Shown: in pieces, positions 59,899-64,000 of the stretch
How positions within the stretch are numbered: position 1 is the first letter of the stretch
Layout: each line of letters begins with the position of its first letter
Notes under the pieces: model-generated
Database searches by the model: none
Told to the model about the DNA's origin: nothing
The model's input: only the letters and a program-made list of their open reading frames with translations
Program-made: the position numbers and the translations under genes
Assembly: GCA_965153455.1 (NCBI GenBank)
Contig: OZ234502.1
Coordinates: 7,781,495-7,845,494, forward strand
DNA length: 64,000 nucleotides
From: Sphagnum compactum
Taxonomy: Eukaryota; Bryophyta; Sphagnopsida; Sphagnales
Direction: 5' to 3'

Positions 59899-60010
59899 GG
59901 CCAAATTTGGCTATTAATAAAATATGAAAGAATTTTTTTTTAAAGATCCTTGTTTTTTTTGGCTACCAACTTGAACCATGCATAGAAATCTGGCAATTTA
60001 AAAAGATGTT
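59899..60010 (+). repeat. Dispersed repeat family 4, copy 4
   Basis: GGCCAAATTTGGCTA followed by a T/A tract, then TTTTTTTTGGCTACCAACTTGAACCATGCA and AATCTGGCAATTT. Same arrangement as the other three copies. Confidence 0.6.
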
Positions 60011-60049
60011 TTGATTGTTGAATTTTGTGCTTTATGATATGTAAAGCCC

Positions 60050-60720
60050 TTTGGTGGGGGACATTCCCACAATGTGTATTATTCCTCACATACAAGTTGG
60101 GACTGGAACAAATGGGAAGAAAGATACTGCAGGATCCAGTGTATAGGGGATAGGCATGGTGTAGTGGATGTTATATGTGGATGAAGGAATTCCAGCATGG
60201 ATGAAAACATATGCGTCCCTATAATGCCCATGTATCTTATCCTTCACCTACAAATTTGAACTGGAACAAATGGGAAGAAGCATATTGCAGGTTCCAGTGT
60301 AAGGGGATGGGCAATGATGTATTGGAAATGATATGTGGATGAAGAAATATCAGTATGGATGAAGACACATGCTTCCCTATAATGCCCCCTGTGTATTATT
60401 CTTTCATGTACAAATTGGGGACTGGAACAAATGGGAAAGAAAGTGAGGGACAGGTTCCAGTGCATGGGGATGGGCATGGTGTATATTGGACGTGATATCT
60501 GGATGAAAAACTATAAAAATGGATGAAAACATAATGGGTCTAAATAATGGCCGTTCTTTACCCCAGGGTTGCCGAGTACAGTGAATGGGCCAGAGTGGGT
60601 GTTGGATGTGATACCTGGATGAAAAAAATTTGTATGGATGAAGACATATGTATCCCTATAAATGCCTCAAATGAGAATGGGGATAGGGATCTCATTGGGA
60701 ACGGGGATGGGGGGCAAAAT
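60050..60720 (+). repeat. Tandem repeat, 158-160 bp period, about 3.5 units
   Basis: Units begin TACAA-TT-G-ACTGGAACAAATGGGAA at 60091, 60249 and 60409. A fourth, shorter unit from about 60565 retains TTGGATGTGATACCTGGATG. Each unit also has CAGGTTCCAGTG, GGGGATGGGCA and GGATGAAGACA. Non-coding. Confidence 0.8.
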
Positions 60721-60744
60721 TCAATAATGGATGTCAGTCAATTC

Positions 60745-61067
60745 ATCCACATAAACTGACGTAGAAACTACACGGCCGTTTGGGGGGTAAAAGTAAAAGC
60801 AGCTTTACTGACAAAACAGACAGAGAGACAGACAGACAACCAGCTGTGTGCTCTACTTACCAGGCACAGTAAAAAGTGCGAGTAATGAGTAGCTGGAGTA
60901 TGGGCAGCACGCCAGTGGTCTGCCAGAGTTTACTTTCCATCCATCCTTGATTGTGCGCACTGGTGTCAACCAGGGATGGATGATAAGTGGACCGGTGGGT
61001 AACAATTTTCGTCGGCTTCCAGTTCCCTACCAAACCATGGTGGTTAGGTTAATTCAGTTGCTTTTTC
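60745..61067. other. Mixed-composition segment, no gene recognised
   Basis: Less AT-rich, with a GACAGACAGA run near 60818-60838. It lies between the tandem array and the inverted family 2 copy and may be part of the same element. Confidence 0.35.
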
Positions 61068-61424
61068 ATTCAGGATGCTAACAAGGGGATGGTTACAAGT
61101 GTCACACTATGGCCTCGAAATTTACATTAAAAAGTATATTAAGGAAAAAAGAAGAATCACGGAAACTCAAATATTTCACCATGCAAAAAAATATAATATT
61201 AAAAAATTCCTCTAAAATAAAGAAACCAAAATCCTTCAAGATATTATAACTCTATTATAACTAATCTCAAGTTTCAACACAAGCCAAAATATCATGTTTA
61301 AAAAATCCTCGTATAAAAATAGACCTATTATTATTTATTGCCTTCGGGCCTATAAAAATCCCTTAAGCTACAATACTCTATAATGAATCTAAACACAATA
61401 TGCTTGCCTTGGCAGGCAAGGCCA
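61068..61424 (-). repeat. Dispersed repeat family 2, copy B (inverted)
   Basis: The reverse complement aligns with 1189-1525 at about 80 percent by eye, including TGTTGAAACTTGA, AGGATTTTGGTTTCTTT and GCATGGTGAAATATTTGA. Similarity continues to GTGTGACAC and CCCCTTGTT at the far end. Confidence 0.7.
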
Positions 61425-61462
61425 ATAAATAAAGCACTGCACTCATTTTGCTCAGTGCCCGA

Positions 61463-61507
61463 TAGGTAGGTAGGTAGGTAGGTAGGTAGGTAGGTAGGCA
61501 GGCAGGC
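61463..61507 (+). repeat. TAGG/CAGG microsatellite
   Basis: About nine GGTA units followed by GGCA units. TACC-type tails also occur in family 1 (copies A, B and C). Confidence 0.8.
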
Positions 61508-61509
61508 TC

Positions 61510-62925
61510 ATAGCACAAATCTTTCTTTGTTCTCACGTAAAGAGGTGGTGGGTGGGTTGTCAATGTGATGCCTTTACGTGGCACCTCGCATGGTTCTGTT
61601 GCATGGTTTGAATAATGTGCATGCACTATAACTTACCACATCACATTAGGCCAATGGACATGGATGGAACTAAGCTATTGATAATAAGTAGATGACATAT
61701 TTCTTGAATGGTTGTGGGTTTGAAATTGTTGAAACAATTGCACAACATGATGGACAATTTTTAAACCTTTTTTTTTGGTAGGACATGCAAGACAACAAGT
61801 GTGATAATGAAGATGGTGAATTTTTGAAACTATGCATGCAAGACAACATGCACTAACACCGACCAAGTTCATAAGAGCTTGTTTTTTTACCAGTGTTGGG
61901 TAGGTATGTAAGTTAGGGACGAGTATTTACCAAGGTATGTGAAGCCTCAATCAATGGGTAATTTTTTTTTAAAATCCTAAAATGACCTACTTGGGCAAAC
62001 ATGTTCACACTCATACACATGTGAGGCCCTTGCACAAACGGACCTTTTATATGTGAAGCCTGATGAATGTACATGCTTGGCAGGCTTTTTGGTTTTTTAC
62101 ATGGTTAGGGTTGGGGCACATATAGATTAGGGTTTTTAGGTTTCTAAAGTTACACATGATCTTTGTGAAAGTGTGGAGAAATGATGAAAGTGCATTAACT
62201 CAAAGTCGACAAGCCTACAACTTATGATGCAATAGAAAAGTTTCAAACGCTTGCATCGTTTGATGTGATCACTGATTTTGGCTAAGCAATTGTCTTTGTA
62301 TTGATGTCAAGTAATCTACAAGTGGAAATAAGCTTTAGAAATTTAGGTAAGTTTCTTTTCTTTGTAATTTTTGTCTTTGGTTTTCAAGTTTTTTTTAAAA
62401 TTTATTTAAATTTATGTCTCTCTATTCAATTGGTTTCATATTTCCTCTTAACCATTTTGTTTTCAAGCTCTTTTTGTTTGCAAGTTCATGAACAACAAAC
62501 CATCACAATTTTTTGGTTTTCTGTTTCTTGAACTCAGTCGACTTTCAACATTAACATTTGCATCATTTCAATATCGATTTAAGGTTTTAGATCAAGCGCT
62601 TTTGTGTTTTGATTTTAGTTGTTACAATGGAAGGTGAATGGGTCAACGGCTTAAGGGGAACAAAATCACAAATATCATTAGCTTTTATCACCCAATGTTC
62701 ATTTCAGTCTGTCAATGTTCATGTTGGTGAAGTTGGAATTGAAATTAGCAATGGTTCTCCATTTGAATTTGATTTAAATAATTAGCTAAATGTTGTGAAG
62801 GAGTAAAGAGATCTTACAAGTTGAAACAAATGCACAACAACAACTCTTGCAACCCCAAATTTTAATGCTGCAACAACCACATGATGCCAATATGCAACTA
62901 ATGATGTGAGCGTTTGTGGTTCCAT
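61510..62925. other. AT-rich intergenic DNA
   Basis: No gene recognised. A strong donor-like AG/GTAAGTTT lies near 62346 but no exon could be assigned. Confidence 0.4.
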
Positions 62926-63365
62926 GAAGGAGGTGTCAATCAAATATGAAGGAACATCTTTGTACAAAACTATTACATGGATTAAAAAAAGTGGAAAAGG
63001 AAGGCATGAATGGGTAAAATTTGGCAAAAATGCATCTTTTTGCCCTTAAAGCTAAAGACACCCATGAATATTCACTTCACATCCAAAGTCATTCTTTTGT
63101 TTCAAACTTTGGAGTCTAAGGATGTGATCAATTATGTTATTTGAGGTAGACAATTGCCTTGCAAAACAAAGTTCCTAGCCCACAGCCCACAAATGTGGGT
63201 TGTGGTAAAAAAAGTGGCTAATGTTCTTACTCTAATGGCCACACAATGTGTGTTGAACCAACCCGAAAGATATTGGATATTATTTGAGGCAATTGTTGCC
63301 ACCATAGCCATATGTTACATGATGGAAAATAAAAACAATGTTACGACAAATTGTAGGGATGTTAT
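62926..63365 (+). pseudogene. hAT transposase central fragment
   Basis: Plus frames read TITWIKKSGKGRHEW (about 62970), TPMNIHFTSKVILLFQTLES (about 63058) and QMWVVVKKVANVLTL then QCVLNQPERYWILFEA (63190-63296). All correspond to blocks in the 24.2-27.2 kb hAT relic, including the CVLNQ block. Stops and frameshifts are present. The N-terminal region and hATC are missing nearby. Confidence 0.65.
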
Positions 63366-64000
63366 TTACTATTTGGTTTTTTATGTTGATGTTTTTTATA
63401 TTTGAACTTCTTTTATTGGAGATTTGATGTTGTTTAACTTGTTATTTGTTGCTTATAGGTTGGGGATTTTGATTCCAAGTTGTTACATTTTAGCCATCAC
63501 ATGAAATTTGAGGTAATGAATGTGTTGAAGCCATTTTTGGCTTTTGCATCTTCATTTCAGTTTTATTCTAGTTGTATGAGCAATGATTACTTGTATGGCT
63601 AATGATATGAGTTTTGACCATGTTGCCCTCCTAAATAGTGACTTGGAGGAAGAAGTGTCAACTATTGCATGCAAATTATTAAAACATCCTCTTGAGTGGG
63701 GTTTGTTATACCTTAGAAATGAACTTGGGTTTTTGCTTTGAAAAGACGAGTAATGAGGTCAATGAAAGATGGCAAGACATTATCAAGACATTTTGACCTA
63801 CAAAGTTAAAACTTGGAGGAAGCGAATTAACTATTTGTTATACCAATTCAACATTAAGTGTGGGATTCCTTACATGCTTCTCAATTTAGCTTGGATCTCT
63901 TGGATTTGACGAATGTATTTTTTTTTATAAAAATTTCCTTCATGTAAATGAGTTATGGTACAATGAATTAAACTTGTTTTTTTAGCATTAATCTTCTAGC
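63366..64000. other. AT-rich end of window, no gene recognised
   Basis: May contain further decayed hAT sequence, but I cannot align it to the known blocks. Confidence 0.35.

Noticed and set aside
1-64000. CRISPR arrays, operons, prophage or toxin-antitoxin systems
   Set aside because: All repeats are plant-type satellites or transposon relics. Gene structure is eukaryotic with introns, and no prokaryotic arrangement is present.

Overview
The window is nuclear DNA of a land plant. It holds intron-containing genes of plant-only families, GT-AG introns, abundant AT-rich repeat DNA and relics of Ty3/gypsy and hAT transposons. Only three intact-looking genes occur in 64 kb, which points to a large, repeat-rich genome. 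My best guess is a non-seed vascular plant, for example a homosporous fern, but the sequence alone does not prove it.

Genes: (1) 5810-8302 (+), an intronless type II membrane glycosyltransferase of family GT77, most like the RAY1 class of putative beta-arabinofuranosyltransferases. (2) 15514-17394 (-), a four-exon early nodulin-93 (ENOD93)-like small membrane protein, rebuilt here from exon pieces whose phases agree. (3) 30485-32885 (-), a three-exon HD-Zip class I transcription factor of 510 residues whose leucine heptad runs through the last splice junction. They belong to unrelated pathways (cell-wall glycosylation, mitochondrial/organelle membrane, transcription), and I see no sign that they act together.

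Relics of host-like genes: an ethanolamine/choline kinase fragment (3305-3571, +), an unrecognised coding-like relic (9400-9763, -), an unrecognised ORF relic (11936-12240, +), and an odd GC-richer island (49309-50060).

Mobile DNA: 24.2-27.2 kb is a decayed hAT transposase interrupted by a 1142-bp terminal-inverted-repeat (TIR) element. 52.6-58.1 kb is a decayed Ty3/gypsy element on the minus strand (gag, zinc knuckles, protease; no reverse transcriptase seen), interrupted by two TIR elements (647 bp and 621 bp). The 1142-bp and 647-bp elements share TIRs beginning GGGTGAAA and each have a 4-bp target duplication. Two more hAT fragments lie at 58.4 and 62.9 kb.

Repeats: at least four dispersed families with two to four copies each can be recognised by eye. 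There are also many tandem arrays (periods 18, about 36, about 40, 132, 139, 159, about 190 and about 205 bp), a 31-base C run and a G-rich array. The rest is AT-rich DNA in which I see no genes.

I found no defence system, CRISPR array, operon, tRNA, rRNA or other new molecular system. The most informative observation is the TIR family with a datable nested insertion.
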